The notes under the pieces: model-generated
The model's input: the letters and a program-made list of their open reading frames with translations, nothing else
Told to the model about the DNA's origin: nothing
The model's database searches: none
Translations under genes and position numbers: made by a program
Shown: piece by piece, positions 11,419-20,497 of the stretch
Numbering within the stretch: position 1 is the stretch's first letter
Layout of the letters: each line of letters starts with the position of its first letter
Origin: Paenibacillus sp. PL2-23
GTDB lineage: Bacteria > Bacillota > Bacilli > Paenibacillales > Paenibacillaceae
Reading direction: 5' to 3'
Assembly: GCF_040834005.1 (NCBI RefSeq)
Contig: NZ_CP162129.1
Location: 137,501 to 201,500, forward strand
Length of the DNA: 64,000 nucleotides

Positions 11419-11553
11419 ATGAGACCTACATTTAAACCGAATGTTAGCAAACGCGCCAAGGTTCACGGCTTCCGTAAACGGATGAGCTCGAAGAACGGCC
11501 GTAAAGTACTGGCGGCTCGTCGTCAGAAGGGCAGAAAAGTACTGAGCGCGTAA
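11419..11553 (+). CDS. rpmH: 50S ribosomal protein L34
   Basis: A 44-residue, very basic protein beginning [18 protein letters not shown] and containing [24 protein letters not shown], the universal L34 sequence. L34 is a small large-subunit protein, and rpmH next to rnpA on the far side of oriC from dnaA is the near-universal bacterial arrangement. AGGAGGTG lies 8 bases before the ATG. It is too short for usual ORF thresholds but unmistakable. Confidence 0.98.
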   Translation: MRPTFKPNVSKRAKVHGFRKRMSSKNGRKVLAARRQKGRKVLSA

Positions 11554-11558
11554 GCAGA

Positions 11559-11586
11559 AGACCACGTCTGGTGGTCTTTTTTTTTG
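11559..11586 (+). terminator. Terminator/attenuator between rpmH and rnpA
   Basis: A 7-bp stem AGACCAC/GTGGTCT (11559-11565 with 11571-11577) is followed by nine T residues. It lies 5 bases past the rpmH stop and would give excess rpmH message over rnpA. Confidence 0.85.
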
Positions 11587-11637
11587 CTTTCCTGGCGATA
11601 CTGAATAGATTGAGGAAGGGAACGGTGGCGGACAACT

Positions 11638-11982
11638 ATGCGCAGAGCACTGCGTCTTCGAAATCGCGATGATTTCAATCGGATCTATAGAGGCGGCAAG
11701 TCGTTCGCAAACGGTCAATTTGTAGTATATTGGTCGAAGCAGAAGGCTGCTGAGCCGTTCCGTCTGGGCGTATCCGCCAGCAAGAAGATCGGGAATGCCG
11801 TTATGCGCAACCGAATGAGGCGGATGGTGAAGGAGATTGTTCGACATATGGAGGATCGGGTGCTGCCTCGCACAGACTTCATTCTAATAGTAAGAAAGCC
11901 GGCAACGGCAATGTCCTACAAGGAGCTGGAGAAGAGCATTCATCACGTGCTCAAGAAAGCCGGTCTGCTGAAGGAAAGATAA
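11638..11982 (+). CDS. rnpA: Ribonuclease P protein component
   Basis: RnpA is the protein cofactor of RNase P, which matures the 5' ends of tRNAs. The 114-residue basic protein has LRLRNRDDFNRIYRGGKSFANGQFVVY at its N-terminus and the family signature GVSASKKIGNAVMRNRMRRMVKE (residues about 44-66). The ribosome-binding site before the ATG is weak (GGAAGGG at a long distance), as is common for this low-abundance protein. It lies in the rpmH-rnpA-yidC order. Confidence 0.96.
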   Translation: MRRALRLRNRDDFNRIYRGGKSFANGQFVVYWSKQKAAEPFRLGVSASKKIGNAVMRNRMRRMVKEIVRHMEDRVLPRTDFILIVRKPATAMSYKELEKSIHHVLKKAGLLKER

Positions 11983-12083
11983 GGCGGAGGGACGAGCCGG
12001 GGCTTGTTTATTTGTAGTCTAAATTATGGTATAGTCAAACTTGGAATAGAACTAGGCTAACGGCTCTTTAGAGAGGAGATTAG

Positions 12084-12863
12084 ATGTTGCTTCGGAATAC
12101 AAATCGCAAATGGCTGCTCGTAGTCGGCTTGGTGATGGCGTTAGGCTTGCTTGCCGGCTGTGTGCCTGCAGACCATACCATGGACACCCCTGACTTATTG
12201 GAGGGCAACTTCTGGGAGAAAAACGTTGTTTATTATTTTGCCATTACGCTTGATACGTTCGCCAGCTGGATGGGCGGCTCTTACGTGCTTGCGATCCTGC
12301 TGCTTACGATTGTGGTGAGGACCTTGATTCTTCCGCTCACAATCAAGCAATTCCGCAGCTCCAAAGCGATGCAAGCGCTGCAGCCGCAGATGGCGGAGAT
12401 CAAGAAGAAATATAAGGATAACCCGCAGAAGCAGCAGGAAGAGACGATGAAGCTCTTCCAGACGCACCAGGTGAATCCGCTGGCCGGCTGTCTGCCGCTG
12501 ATCGTTCAGATGCCGGTGTTCATCGCACTGTATAACGCGATTTATTGGAACAAGGATATTCGGACGGAAGAAATTTTCGGCGTTGTTCTAGGTGAGCCGA
12601 GCCCATGGTACTTCCTGCCGGTGCTTGCCGCTCTGACAACGTTTATTCAATCCAAGATGATGCAGAAGCAGCAGACGCAGCAGATACCGGGCATGGCGAT
12701 GATTATGACGATCTTCCCGGTGCTGATCTTCGTGATGTCGCTGTCCTTCCCGGCAGCCCTGCCGCTGTACTGGGTATTCAGTAACACGTATACCATCGTC
12801 CAAAACTATTTCCTATACGTACGTTCCTCAGACAAGGGTAAGAAGGAGGTCCTTGCGAAATGA
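12084..12863 (+). CDS. yidC: Membrane protein insertase YidC/SpoIIIJ (lipoprotein)
   Basis: YidC inserts proteins into the cytoplasmic membrane with or without SecYEG; the Bacillus homologue SpoIIIJ is also needed in sporulation. The 259-residue Gram-positive form has a lipoprotein signal peptide ending LLAGC (Cys26) and five transmembrane segments. The hydrophilic-groove arginine is in TIVVRTLILPLTIKQF, and the conserved NPLAGCLPLIVQMPVFIALYNAI stretch follows. RBS AGAGAGGAG precedes the ATG. It overlaps jag by 4 bases (ATGA), the usual pairing. Confidence 0.96.
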   Translation: MLLRNTNRKWLLVVGLVMALGLLAGCVPADHTMDTPDLLEGNFWEKNVVYYFAITLDTFASWMGGSYVLAILLLTIVVRTLILPLTIKQFRSSKAMQALQPQMAEIKKKYKDNPQKQQEETMKLFQTHQVNPLAGCLPLIVQMPVFIALYNAIYWNKDIRTEEIFGVVLGEPSPWYFLPVLAALTTFIQSKMMQKQQTQQIPGMAMIMTIFPVLIFVMSLSFPAALPLYWVFSNTYTIVQNYFLYVRSSDKGKKEVLAK

Positions 12864-13480
12864 AGAAAATCGTTGCATCGGGCAAGACGATAGACGATGC
12901 GGTGCGGAATGGATTGGCCCAATGGCAAGTAACGGAAGATCGCGTGGAAGTTGTTGTATTGGAGCAGCCCTCCAAAGGACTGTTCGGATTGTTCGGCGCC
13001 AAGGAGGCGAAGGTAGAGCTGTCGCTTATACCGGATCCTATCGAGGAGGCCGAGCAATTCCTACATGAGGTAGCAGGAACAATGGGAATGTCCGTGCGTA
13101 TCGATCGCAATCATACAAGAGAGGGAACGCTGCTGTCCGTATCGGGCGGCGGGGACCTCGGCATGCTGATCGGACGGCGGGGCGGAACGTTAGACGCTTT
13201 GCAGTACTTGACTAATATTGTGGCCAATCGTTATGCAACCAGCCATCTTCGTATCGTTCTCGATGCAGAGGATTTTCGCGAGCGTCGGCGCAAGACGTTG
13301 GAGGAGTTATCCGACCGTCTGGCGGGACGCGTCATTCGCACGAGAAAGGAAGTTGTTCTCGAGCCGATGTCATCGCATGAGCGCAAGGTTATCCATTCGC
13401 AGCTTCAGAATCACCCCAAGGTGAAAACCTTCAGTAAAGGCGACGAGCCGAATCGGCGTGTCGTCATTGCACTGAGGTAA
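12860..13480 (+). CDS. jag: Jag/KhpB RNA-binding protein (SpoIIIJ-associated)
   Basis: A 206-residue protein with three domains in order: Jag-N (MKKIVASGKTIDDAVRNGLAQWQ, residues 1-50), a type II KH domain around GMLIGRRGGTLDALQYLTNIVANR (GxxG loop within GRRGG), and an R3H domain (ERKVIHSQLQNHPKVKTFSKGDEPNRRVVIAL). KH/R3H proteins of this family bind RNA and affect cell elongation in other Firmicutes. It is translationally coupled to yidC by an ATGA overlap. Confidence 0.95.
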   Translation: MKKIVASGKTIDDAVRNGLAQWQVTEDRVEVVVLEQPSKGLFGLFGAKEAKVELSLIPDPIEEAEQFLHEVAGTMGMSVRIDRNHTREGTLLSVSGGGDLGMLIGRRGGTLDALQYLTNIVANRYATSHLRIVLDAEDFRERRRKTLEELSDRLAGRVIRTRKEVVLEPMSSHERKVIHSQLQNHPKVKTFSKGDEPNRRVVIALR

Positions 13481-13512
13481 GCGAATCGAAATCCATCTAT
13501 ACCTTATAATCG

Positions 13513-13547
13513 CAGCAATGGCTTCTAATCGGGTCATTGCTGTTTTT
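13513..13547 (+). terminator. Intrinsic terminator after jag
   Basis: An 8-bp stem CAGCAATG/CATTGCTG (13513-13520 with 13535-13542, 14-nt loop) is followed by TTTTT. It separates the rpmH-jag unit from mnmE. Confidence 0.75.
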
Positions 13548-13584
13548 CCATTTTATGATTGGACCGGAAGAGGTGTGAGCAAGC

Positions 13585-14964
13585 ATGGTGCATGATACGA
13601 TAACGGCCATCTCCACAGCGGTGGGTGAAGGCGGCATTGCGATTATTCGCATTAGCGGACCGCAGGCGATCAGCGGGACGGATGCGATATTCAAGTCGAA
13701 AATAAGTCTAAAGGATGCGGATACGCATACCGTACATTACGGACATATTATAGATCCAGCCTCCGGCGAGAAGGTGGAGGAGGTGCTCGTTACGCTGATG
13801 CGAGGGCCGCGCTCCTTCACGGCGGAGGACGTTGTGGAGATTAACGCGCATGGCGGCGTTATTGCGGTGAAGAAGGTGCTTGACGCGGTGCTGCAGCAGG
13901 ATGGCATACGTACGGCGGAGCCTGGCGAGTTCACCAAACGAGCGTTCTTGAACGGACGAATTGATCTGATGCAGGCGGAGGCAGTTATCGATCTGATCCG
14001 CTCCAAGTCGGATCGGGCGTTCTCGGTAGCGAGGAAGCAGGCAGAGGGGGCTTTGTCGAAGCGGATTAAGGCGCTGCGGCAGACCGTTATCGAGCTGCTG
14101 GCCCATATCGAGGTCAATATTGATTATCCGGAGCATGATGTTGAGGAGATGACGAGCGCGTATATTCGCGAGCAATGCCAATCGGCCATCGGCGAAATCG
14201 ACAAGCTGCTCAAAACCGCAAGCGAGGGCAAAATATTGCGGGAAGGCATTATGACGGCCATCGTAGGCCGGCCGAATGTGGGCAAGTCATCGCTTATGAA
14301 CATGCTGACGCAGGAGAACAAAGCTATCGTGACGGATATCCCCGGCACTACACGGGATGTCATTGAGCAATTTGTTACGTTGAACGCTATTCCGCTTCGC
14401 TTGCTGGATACGGCCGGCATTAGGGAGACCAGCGACGTGGTGGAGCGAATTGGCGTGGAGCGTTCGCGGGACGCGCTGCAGGAAGCGGATCTGATCCTGT
14501 TCGTGCTGAATTATAACGAGCCGCTGGGCGAGGATGACCGTCAGCTGCTGGAGCAGCTGAGGGAGCGATCGGTTATCGTTATTATTAATAAGATGGATCT
14601 GCCCGGGCAGCTGGAGCTGTCAGAGGTGGAGAGGTATGTGTCCGCCGACTCCATCGTCAGGATGTCGGTGCTGCAGGAGCGCGGCCTGGACGCGCTGGAA
14701 GCGACGATCAGCGAGATGTTCTTCGAGGGCCAACTTGAGGCGAATGACTTGACCTATGTGAGCAACGTCAGGCATATTGCGCTCCTTAAGCGGGCGAGAC
14801 AATCGCTGTCTGATGCCATAGAAGCGACGCACGCGGGTATACCGATTGATGTGATTCAGATCGATGCGAGACAGGCTTGGGAGTCGCTAGGAGAAATTCT
14901 GGGCGATGAAGCGGGCGACTCGCTGATAGACCAAATATTTTCACAGTTCTGTCTTGGAAAGTAG
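13585..14964 (+). CDS. mnmE: tRNA modification GTPase MnmE
   Basis: MnmE, with MnmG, adds the aminomethyl-type group to U34 of certain tRNAs. The 459-residue protein has the N-terminal tetrahydrofolate-binding domain, a helical domain, an inserted G domain with GRPNVGKSS (about 226-234), DIPGTTRD, DTAG and NKMD, and the invariant C-terminal FCLGK. RBS GGAAGAGGTG precedes the ATG. It is followed by mnmG after 6 bases. Confidence 0.98.
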   Translation: MVHDTITAISTAVGEGGIAIIRISGPQAISGTDAIFKSKISLKDADTHTVHYGHIIDPASGEKVEEVLVTLMRGPRSFTAEDVVEINAHGGVIAVKKVLDAVLQQDGIRTAEPGEFTKRAFLNGRIDLMQAEAVIDLIRSKSDRAFSVARKQAEGALSKRIKALRQTVIELLAHIEVNIDYPEHDVEEMTSAYIREQCQSAIGEIDKLLKTASEGKILREGIMTAIVGRPNVGKSSLMNMLTQENKAIVTDIPGTTRDVIEQFVTLNAIPLRLLDTAGIRETSDVVERIGVERSRDALQEADLILFVLNYNEPLGEDDRQLLEQLRERSVIVIINKMDLPGQLELSEVERYVSADSIVRMSVLQERGLDALEATISEMFFEGQLEANDLTYVSNVRHIALLKRARQSLSDAIEATHAGIPIDVIQIDARQAWESLGEILGDEAGDSLIDQIFSQFCLGK

Positions 14965-14970
14965 GGATAA

Positions 14971-16860
14971 ATGATGGGATATATAGCAGGACAATTTGAT
15001 GTTATTGTCATCGGAGCGGGCCATGCCGGCTGCGAAGCGGCACTTGCTTCGGCGAGAATGGGCTGCGAGACGCTGCTTCTGACAATTAATTTGGATATGG
15101 TGGCGTTTATGCCGTGCAACCCGTCGATCGGCGGGCCGGCGAAGGGGCATGTCGTGCGCGAGGTCGATGCGCTTGGCGGCGAGATGGGCCGCAATATCGA
15201 CAAGACGTTTATTCAGATGCGCATGTTGAATACGGGCAAGGGCCCCGCGGTTCATGCTCTGCGCGCGCAGGCCGACAAATTCTCCTACCAGCATCTCATG
15301 AAGAAGACGATTGAGGAGACGCCTCATCTGACGCTTCGTCAAGGTATGGCGGAGGAGCTCATTGTCGAGGACGGCAAGTGTGTCGGCATCCTCACGAAGA
15401 CAGGCGCGGAATATCGCGCCAAGGCGGTAGTTGTGACGACAGGCACCTATCTGCGCGGCAAGATCATTATGGGCGAGCTGATGTATGAGAGCGGTCCGAA
15501 CAACCAGCAGCCTTCCGTGCGCTTGTCCGCAAGCCTCAAGGAGCACGGTCTGGAGCTGATCCGCTTCAAGACGGGTACGCCTCCGCGTGTTCATAAGGAC
15601 ACCATCGATTTCTCCAAAACGGAAATTCAGCCAGGCGACGAAAAGCCGAAGTTTTTCTCCCATGAGACGGAGGCATCCAGTAATGAGCAGCTGCCTTGCT
15701 GGCTGACTTACACATCGGAGAAGACGCATCAGATCATTAACGACAATCTCCATCGCGCTCCCATGTTCTCCGGCGCTATTGAGGGTACTGGACCTCGTTA
15801 TTGTCCGTCCATCGAGGATAAGATTGTGCGGTTCGCCGATAAGCCAAAGCATCAAATCTTCCTGGAGCCGGAGGGGCGTCATACATCCGAATATTACGTG
15901 CAAGGCTTGTCCACAAGCATGCCGGAGGATGTGCAGCTCGATATTTTACGTTCAATCCCAGGATTGGAAAAAGTTGAGATGATGCGCAACGGTTATGCGA
16001 TTGAATACGATGCAGTTATCCCCACTCAGCTATGGCCTTCGCTCGAAACAAAGAAGATTGACAGCTTATTCACAGCTGGACAAATCAACGGCACCTCGGG
16101 TTATGAAGAGGCGGCTGGACAAGGCATTATGGCGGGGATCAACGCGGCGCGCAAGGTGCAGGGCAAGGAGCCCGTTATTATTGGCCGCTCCGAGGGCTAT
16201 ATTGGTGTTATGATCGATGACCTGGTCACAAAGGGCACGAATGATCCTTATCGCTTGTTAACCTCGCGCGCTGAATATCGTCTGCTGCTTCGCCATGACA
16301 ATGCGGATCTTCGTCTGACGCCAATCGGCTACGATATTGGGCTCATTCCTGAGGAGCGCTATAACAGCTTCCTGCGGAAGAAGGAGCTGGTGGAGCGTGA
16401 GGTGGAGCGTCTTGCTTCGACGAAGATCAAGCCTGATGATGTAGCGGATATGCTCCAAGCAGCCGGCTCCGCACCGCTGACGCAAGGCGGCGATATTCTG
16501 TCTCTGCTCCGCAGACCTGAAGTAACGTATGCACACTTGGAGTCGGTATCGCCAAGCCCCTTCGAGCTGACGGACGAGATGAAGGAGCAGGTCGAAATTC
16601 AGATCAAATATGCGGGGTATATCGAAAAGCAGCTGCTGCAGGTGGAGCGCCTCAACAAGATGGAGAAGAAGCTGATCCCGGACGATATTCGATATGAGGA
16701 AATTAACGGCTTAGCCTCCGAAGCGAAGCAGAAGCTTAGCGTGATCCGCCCATTGTCGATTGGGCAGGCTTCCCGGGTTGCCGGTGTTACGCCAGCTGAC
16801 ATCTCCATACTGCTTGTCTACCTGGAGCATTACAATCGTGTGAAGGCGGCTAGAGGCTGA
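14971..16860 (+). CDS. mnmG: tRNA uridine-5-carboxymethylaminomethyl modification enzyme MnmG
   Basis: MnmG is the FAD- and NADH-dependent partner of MnmE. The 629-residue protein begins with a Rossmann FAD site ([16 protein letters not shown], glycines at 15, 17 and 20) and has the family signatures [30 protein letters not shown] and [17 protein letters not shown]. The C-terminal helical domain binds MnmE. Two ATG codons are adjacent at the start (14971 and 14974); the first is taken. rsmG follows after 3 bases. Confidence 0.98.
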   Translation: MMGYIAGQFDVIVIGAGHAGCEAALASARMGCETLLLTINLDMVAFMPCNPSIGGPAKGHVVREVDALGGEMGRNIDKTFIQMRMLNTGKGPAVHALRAQADKFSYQHLMKKTIEETPHLTLRQGMAEELIVEDGKCVGILTKTGAEYRAKAVVVTTGTYLRGKIIMGELMYESGPNNQQPSVRLSASLKEHGLELIRFKTGTPPRVHKDTIDFSKTEIQPGDEKPKFFSHETEASSNEQLPCWLTYTSEKTHQIINDNLHRAPMFSGAIEGTGPRYCPSIEDKIVRFADKPKHQIFLEPEGRHTSEYYVQGLSTSMPEDVQLDILRSIPGLEKVEMMRNGYAIEYDAVIPTQLWPSLETKKIDSLFTAGQINGTSGYEEAAGQGIMAGINAARKVQGKEPVIIGRSEGYIGVMIDDLVTKGTNDPYRLLTSRAEYRLLLRHDNADLRLTPIGYDIGLIPEERYNSFLRKKELVEREVERLASTKIKPDDVADMLQAAGSAPLTQGGDILSLLRRPEVTYAHLESVSPSPFELTDEMKEQVEIQIKYAGYIEKQLLQVERLNKMEKKLIPDDIRYEEINGLASEAKQKLSVIRPLSIGQASRVAGVTPADISILLVYLEHYNRVKAARG

Positions 16861-16863
16861 GGC

Positions 16864-17586
16864 ATGGATACGACGACGACATGGTTTGTTGAAGCGCTGG
16901 CGGAGAAAGGCATCAACCTTTCTCCGCGTCAGCTGGAGCAATTCGAGCTGTATTTCCGGATGCTGGTGGATTGGAACGAGCGGATGAATCTAACGGGCAT
17001 CACAGAGCGTGACGCCGTGTATGAGAAGCATTTCTATGATTCGGTGTCGCTAGCCTTCTTCGTTGACATAGGCCGTGTGAAATCGCTGGCCGATATTGGC
17101 TCGGGGGCAGGCTTTCCTAGTATCCCTCTCAAAATTTGTTTTCCTCATCTGCAAGTCATGATAGTAGATTCGCTTAACAAACGAATTGGCTTCCTGAATG
17201 CTCTGGTAGAGCAGCTTGGCCTTGACGATGTAGCCTGTATTCACGGTCGGGCTGAGGATGTCGCAAGGCTGACTGCATATAGAGACGGCTTTGATCTTGT
17301 GACGGCACGCGCGGTTGCTCGTTTGAATGTGCTGAATGAATTTTGTTTGCCGTTTGTGAAGAAGGGCGGGTTATTCGCCGCCATGAAGGGCTCACAATCG
17401 GAGGAAGAAGTGAAGGAGGCAGCTACCAGCTTCCGGGAGCTGAAGGGTGTCTTGAAGGCTCAGCACGCATTCCGTTTGCCTCATGAGCAGTCGGACAGGG
17501 GGATTGTTCTGGTATCCAAGCGAGAGGCTACGCCTCGGCAATATCCGCGCAAAGCCGGAACGCCATTAAAGCAGCCTATCCTGTAG
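16864..17586 (+). CDS. rsmG: 16S rRNA (guanine527-N7)-methyltransferase
   Basis: RsmG methylates G527 of 16S rRNA using S-adenosylmethionine. The 240-residue protein has the RsmG N-terminal helix bundle and motif I (LADIGSGAGFPSIPLKI, about 76-92), then DSLNKRIGFLNALVEQL and VTARAVARLNVL. Length is usual. It ends the mnmE-mnmG-rsmG cluster, and a parS site lies 30 bases beyond its stop. Confidence 0.96.
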   Translation: MDTTTTWFVEALAEKGINLSPRQLEQFELYFRMLVDWNERMNLTGITERDAVYEKHFYDSVSLAFFVDIGRVKSLADIGSGAGFPSIPLKICFPHLQVMIVDSLNKRIGFLNALVEQLGLDDVACIHGRAEDVARLTAYRDGFDLVTARAVARLNVLNEFCLPFVKKGGLFAAMKGSQSEEEVKEAATSFRELKGVLKAQHAFRLPHEQSDRGIVLVSKREATPRQYPRKAGTPLKQPIL

Positions 17587-17615
17587 GGGAAGAGGAGCAG
17601 CACGCTATCCGCAAT

Positions 17616-17631
17616 TGTTCCACGTGAAACA
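17616..17631. other. parS: parS centromere site
   Basis: TGTTCCACGTGAAACA matches the Bacillus parS consensus TGTTNCACGTGAAACA at every defined position. It lies upstream of noc, 1.15 kb from parA. ParB spreads from such sites and recruits SMC near the origin. Confidence 0.95.
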
Positions 17632-17762
17632 TATAGAATTCCGTACACATAATGATCACGATTTGTACATGGGATAATATAAGTGTCAAGCAGGATTTCG
17701 GAGAAATGAAGTCGAATGGTTAGACATAACGAAATGTCCTCTCAAGGATGAGCGGGTCTTTC

Positions 17763-17779
17763 CTTTCGAAAGAAACCTA
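17763..17779. repeat. Short palindrome upstream of noc
   Basis: CTTTCGAAAG is a perfect 10-bp palindrome in the noc promoter region. It could be a regulatory protein site, but it does not resemble the Noc-binding consensus and no factor can be named. Confidence 0.25.
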
Positions 17780-17832
17780 AGCGGCAAGATTACGCTTAGG
17801 ATTTATCACATGATCGGGTGGTAGTCATCGAT

Positions 17833-18651
17833 ATGAAAGAATCATTTTCTCGTTTGTTCGGTTTGACTGAGCAGCGATCGGGACAAGAAGAAGTGCGGCA
17901 GATTCCTATAGGCGATATCGACACGAGTCCGTTTCAGCCTCGTACGATATTCGACGACGACCGTATTGAGGAATTGTGTCAGACCATTAAGACTCATGGT
18001 GTGATTCAACCGATCGTTGTTCGCATGCGCAATAATCGATATGAGATCATTGCAGGAGAAAGACGTTGGCGGGCCGTGACCAAATTAGGATATGAGACGA
18101 TACCGGCCATCGTTCGCGAGTTCAATGATTCACAGACCGCCTCCATTGCGCTTATCGAAAACTTGCAGCGTGAGAATCTAACCGCCGTCGAAGAGGCGAT
18201 TGCATACCAGAAGCTGATTGAGCTCCATCAATTAACGCAAGAGAGCTTGGCTCAACGTCTGGGCAAAAGTCAGTCGACCATTGCCAATAAGCTTAGATTG
18301 TTGGCTCTTCCGGAATCTATTAAGCTCGCATTAATGGAACGGAAGATTACGGAGAGACACGCTCGCGCATTATTGTCGCTGGATACCGAGGAGCTGCAGC
18401 TGAGGGTGCTGGAGGAGATTATTACCAAAGACCTGAATGTGAAGCAGACTGAGGTGCGTATTGCGTTTCTTAAGGAAACAACAAAACCGAAAAAGGCGAA
18501 ACGAATCTCATTCACCAAGGATGTGCGGTTGGCCTTGAACACCATTCGTCAATCCATTGATATGGTGTCTGGCTCTGGCCTTCAGATTAAGACGAATGAA
18601 AAGGATCACGAGGATCATTATGAGATTGTGATTCAAATTCCAAAGCGTTAG
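17833..18651 (+). CDS. noc: Nucleoid occlusion protein Noc
   Basis: Noc is a ParB-family CTP-binding DNA-binding protein that keeps the division septum off the nucleoid. The product begins with an amphipathic helix [11 protein letters not shown], the membrane-targeting segment typical of Noc and absent from ParB, followed by the ParB/Srx domain ([32 protein letters not shown]) and a helix-turn-helix ([24 protein letters not shown]). GGGTGG lies upstream of this ATG; an in-frame GTG at 17818 would put residues before the amphipathic helix. Its place upstream of parAB matches Bacillus. Confidence 0.93.
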   Translation: MKESFSRLFGLTEQRSGQEEVRQIPIGDIDTSPFQPRTIFDDDRIEELCQTIKTHGVIQPIVVRMRNNRYEIIAGERRWRAVTKLGYETIPAIVREFNDSQTASIALIENLQRENLTAVEEAIAYQKLIELHQLTQESLAQRLGKSQSTIANKLRLLALPESIKLALMERKITERHARALLSLDTEELQLRVLEEIITKDLNVKQTEVRIAFLKETTKPKKAKRISFTKDVRLALNTIRQSIDMVSGSGLQIKTNEKDHEDHYEIVIQIPKR

Positions 18652-18700
18652 CACTTATGCGTTATTCATGTTATTTCAACTAAATGCTATGAACTAGTGT

Positions 18701-18721
18701 GCCGCCTTCACTGAAGGCGGC
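18701..18721 (+). repeat. GC-rich hairpin between noc and parA
   Basis: GCCGCCTTC (18701-18709) and GAAGGCGGC (18713-18721) form a perfect 9-bp stem with a 3-nt loop. No T run follows, so it is not a typical intrinsic terminator. It could stabilise a 3' end or act in the parA leader. Confidence 0.45.
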
Positions 18722-18766
18722 GATGCCATTTGTACAAAAGCTTCACTCATGAGGTGAGAAAGAATA

Positions 18767-19540
18767 GTGTCGAAAATTATTGCAATTGCCAACCAGAAGG
18801 GCGGTGTCGGAAAAACGACAACGTCTGTTAATCTCGCTGCTTGTCTTGCTTCTCTGGGGAAAAAGGTTTTGTTAGTCGATATTGACCCACAGGGCAATAC
18901 AACGAGCGGTTTGGGCATCAACAAAGCGGATGTGCCGAACTGTATATACGATGTGTTAATCAATGATGTGCATCCCAATGATGCTATGGTAGAGAGCAGT
19001 GTGCCAGGTCTGAAGGTTATCCCGGCAACGATCCAATTGGCGGGAGCCGAGATTGAGCTGGTGCCGACAATCTCAAGAGAGCTGAGATTGAAGAAGTCGC
19101 TGCATATGGTTAAAAATCAATTTGATTATATTCTCATTGACTGTCCGCCATCGCTAGGCATCCTAACGATTAACTCATTAACAGCAGCCGATTCTGTTTT
19201 GATTCCGATTCAATGTGAATATTATGCCCTGGAGGGCTTAAGCCAGCTTCTGAATACGGTGCGTCTCGTGCAGAAGCATCTGAATACAACACTGCAGATT
19301 GAAGGCGTCCTCCTGACGATGCTGGATGCCAGAACCAATCTGGGCATTCAGGTTATTGAGGAAGTGAAGAAATATTTTCAGCAGAAGGTGTATCAGACCA
19401 TTATCCCGCGCAATGTGCGATTGAGCGAAGCGCCTTCTCATGGTCAAGCCATTATCACATATGATCCGAAGTCGAAGGGTGCAGAAGTTTATCTTGAACT
19501 TGCGAAGGAAGTGATTATGTATGAGCAAGCGGCTAGGTAG
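18767..19540 (+). CDS. parA: Chromosome partitioning ATPase ParA (Soj)
   Basis: A 257-residue ParA-type ATPase with the deviant Walker A KGGVGKTT (11-18), Walker A-prime [12 protein letters not shown], and Walker [12 protein letters not shown]. It works with ParB in origin segregation and, as Soj in Bacillus, also modulates DnaA. It starts with GTG after GAGGTGAG and overlaps parB by 20 bases. Confidence 0.97.
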   Translation: MSKIIAIANQKGGVGKTTTSVNLAACLASLGKKVLLVDIDPQGNTTSGLGINKADVPNCIYDVLINDVHPNDAMVESSVPGLKVIPATIQLAGAEIELVPTISRELRLKKSLHMVKNQFDYILIDCPPSLGILTINSLTAADSVLIPIQCEYYALEGLSQLLNTVRLVQKHLNTTLQIEGVLLTMLDARTNLGIQVIEEVKKYFQQKVYQTIIPRNVRLSEAPSHGQAIITYDPKSKGAEVYLELAKEVIMYEQAAR

Positions 19541-20372
19541 AGGACTGGACGCGTTAATCCCATCCTTATCGGTGAATGATGATGACAAGGTTATCGAGGT
19601 GCCATTAAGTCAGCTTCGGCCCAATCCGTACCAGCCTCGGAAAACCTTCGATGAAGACTCCATTAAGGAGCTGGCGGAATCCATCAAGCAGCATGGCGTC
19701 ATTCAGCCGATCATTGTCCGAACGGTACTGAAGGGCTATGAGATTATTGCAGGCGAACGCCGTTTCCGTGCTTCGCAATATTGCGGCAACACAACGATTC
19801 CGGCTGTCGTTCGTACATTCACGGATCAACAGGTGATGGAGATTGCGCTCATCGAAAACTTGCAGCGTGAGGATCTGAATGCGCTGGAGGTTGCGGTAGC
19901 TTATCAAGCGCTGATGGACAAGTTCAGCTTAACGCAAGAAGAGCTGAGCTTGAAGGTAGGCAAATCACGCTCTCATATCGCCAACTTTGTTCGACTGCTC
20001 ACGCTGCCTGCTGAAATCAAGGATTATGTTTCACGTGGAACAATCTCGATGGGGCATGCCAGAGCGCTTGCAGGGGTGAAGGAGCAAAACATCCAGAAGC
20101 AGTTGGCTGAACAAACAGTGAACGCCGAATGGAGCGTTCGTGAGCTGGAGGATGCCATTCAGAAGCTGGATTCCCGCCAAACACCTGAACAGAAGTCGCA
20201 GAAGCAGAAGAAGCGTGATCCGTATATTGAATCGTTAGAGGAGACGCTTCGTGAACGCTTCAAAACGACGGTGAAAATTAAGCAGCAGAAGGATAAAGGG
20301 AAGATTGAACTGCAATATTATAATAAGCAGGATCTGGAGAGACTGCTTGATCTACTTCAATTATTGGCATAA
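19521..20372 (+). CDS. parB: Chromosome partitioning protein ParB (Spo0J)
   Basis: ParB is a CTP-dependent clamp that loads at parS and organises the origin. The 283-residue protein has the N-terminal ParA-stimulating motif [14 protein letters not shown], the ParB/Srx CTPase domain ([31 protein letters not shown]), a helix-turn-helix ([24 protein letters not shown]) and a C-terminal dimerisation domain. It overlaps parA by 20 bases and itself contains a parS site at 20027-20042. Confidence 0.97.
   Translation: MSKRLGRGLDALIPSLSVNDDDKVIEVPLSQLRPNPYQPRKTFDEDSIKELAESIKQHGVIQPIIVRTVLKGYEIIAGERRFRASQYCGNTTIPAVVRTFTDQQVMEIALIENLQREDLNALEVAVAYQALMDKFSLTQEELSLKVGKSRSHIANFVRLLTLPAEIKDYVSRGTISMGHARALAGVKEQNIQKQLAEQTVNAEWSVRELEDAIQKLDSRQTPEQKSQKQKKRDPYIESLEETLRERFKTTVKIKQQKDKGKIELQYYNKQDLERLLDLLQLLA
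20027..20042. other. parS: parS site inside parB
   Basis: TGTTTCACGTGGAACA is the exact reverse complement of the parS at 17616-17631. It encodes the residues VSRGT within ParB. A parS inside spo0J is also known in Bacillus subtilis. Confidence 0.95.
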
Positions 20373-20497
20373 TGGAATGATATCATTAGATGCATGACAG
20401 CTTGTGGATGATGGCATATCAAAGTTGTAATCCCTCGGTTGAAGGATTAAACTAAGATATGCCATTGTTGATTTACAGGGTAGGAGAGGTGGACAAT

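Noticed and set aside
11356-11847. Minus-strand 163-codon frame over rpmH and rnpA
   Set aside because: It is antisense to two unmistakable genes and shows no domain.
18701-18721. Intrinsic terminator after noc
   Set aside because: The stem is good but no T run follows on either side, so it is listed only as a hairpin.
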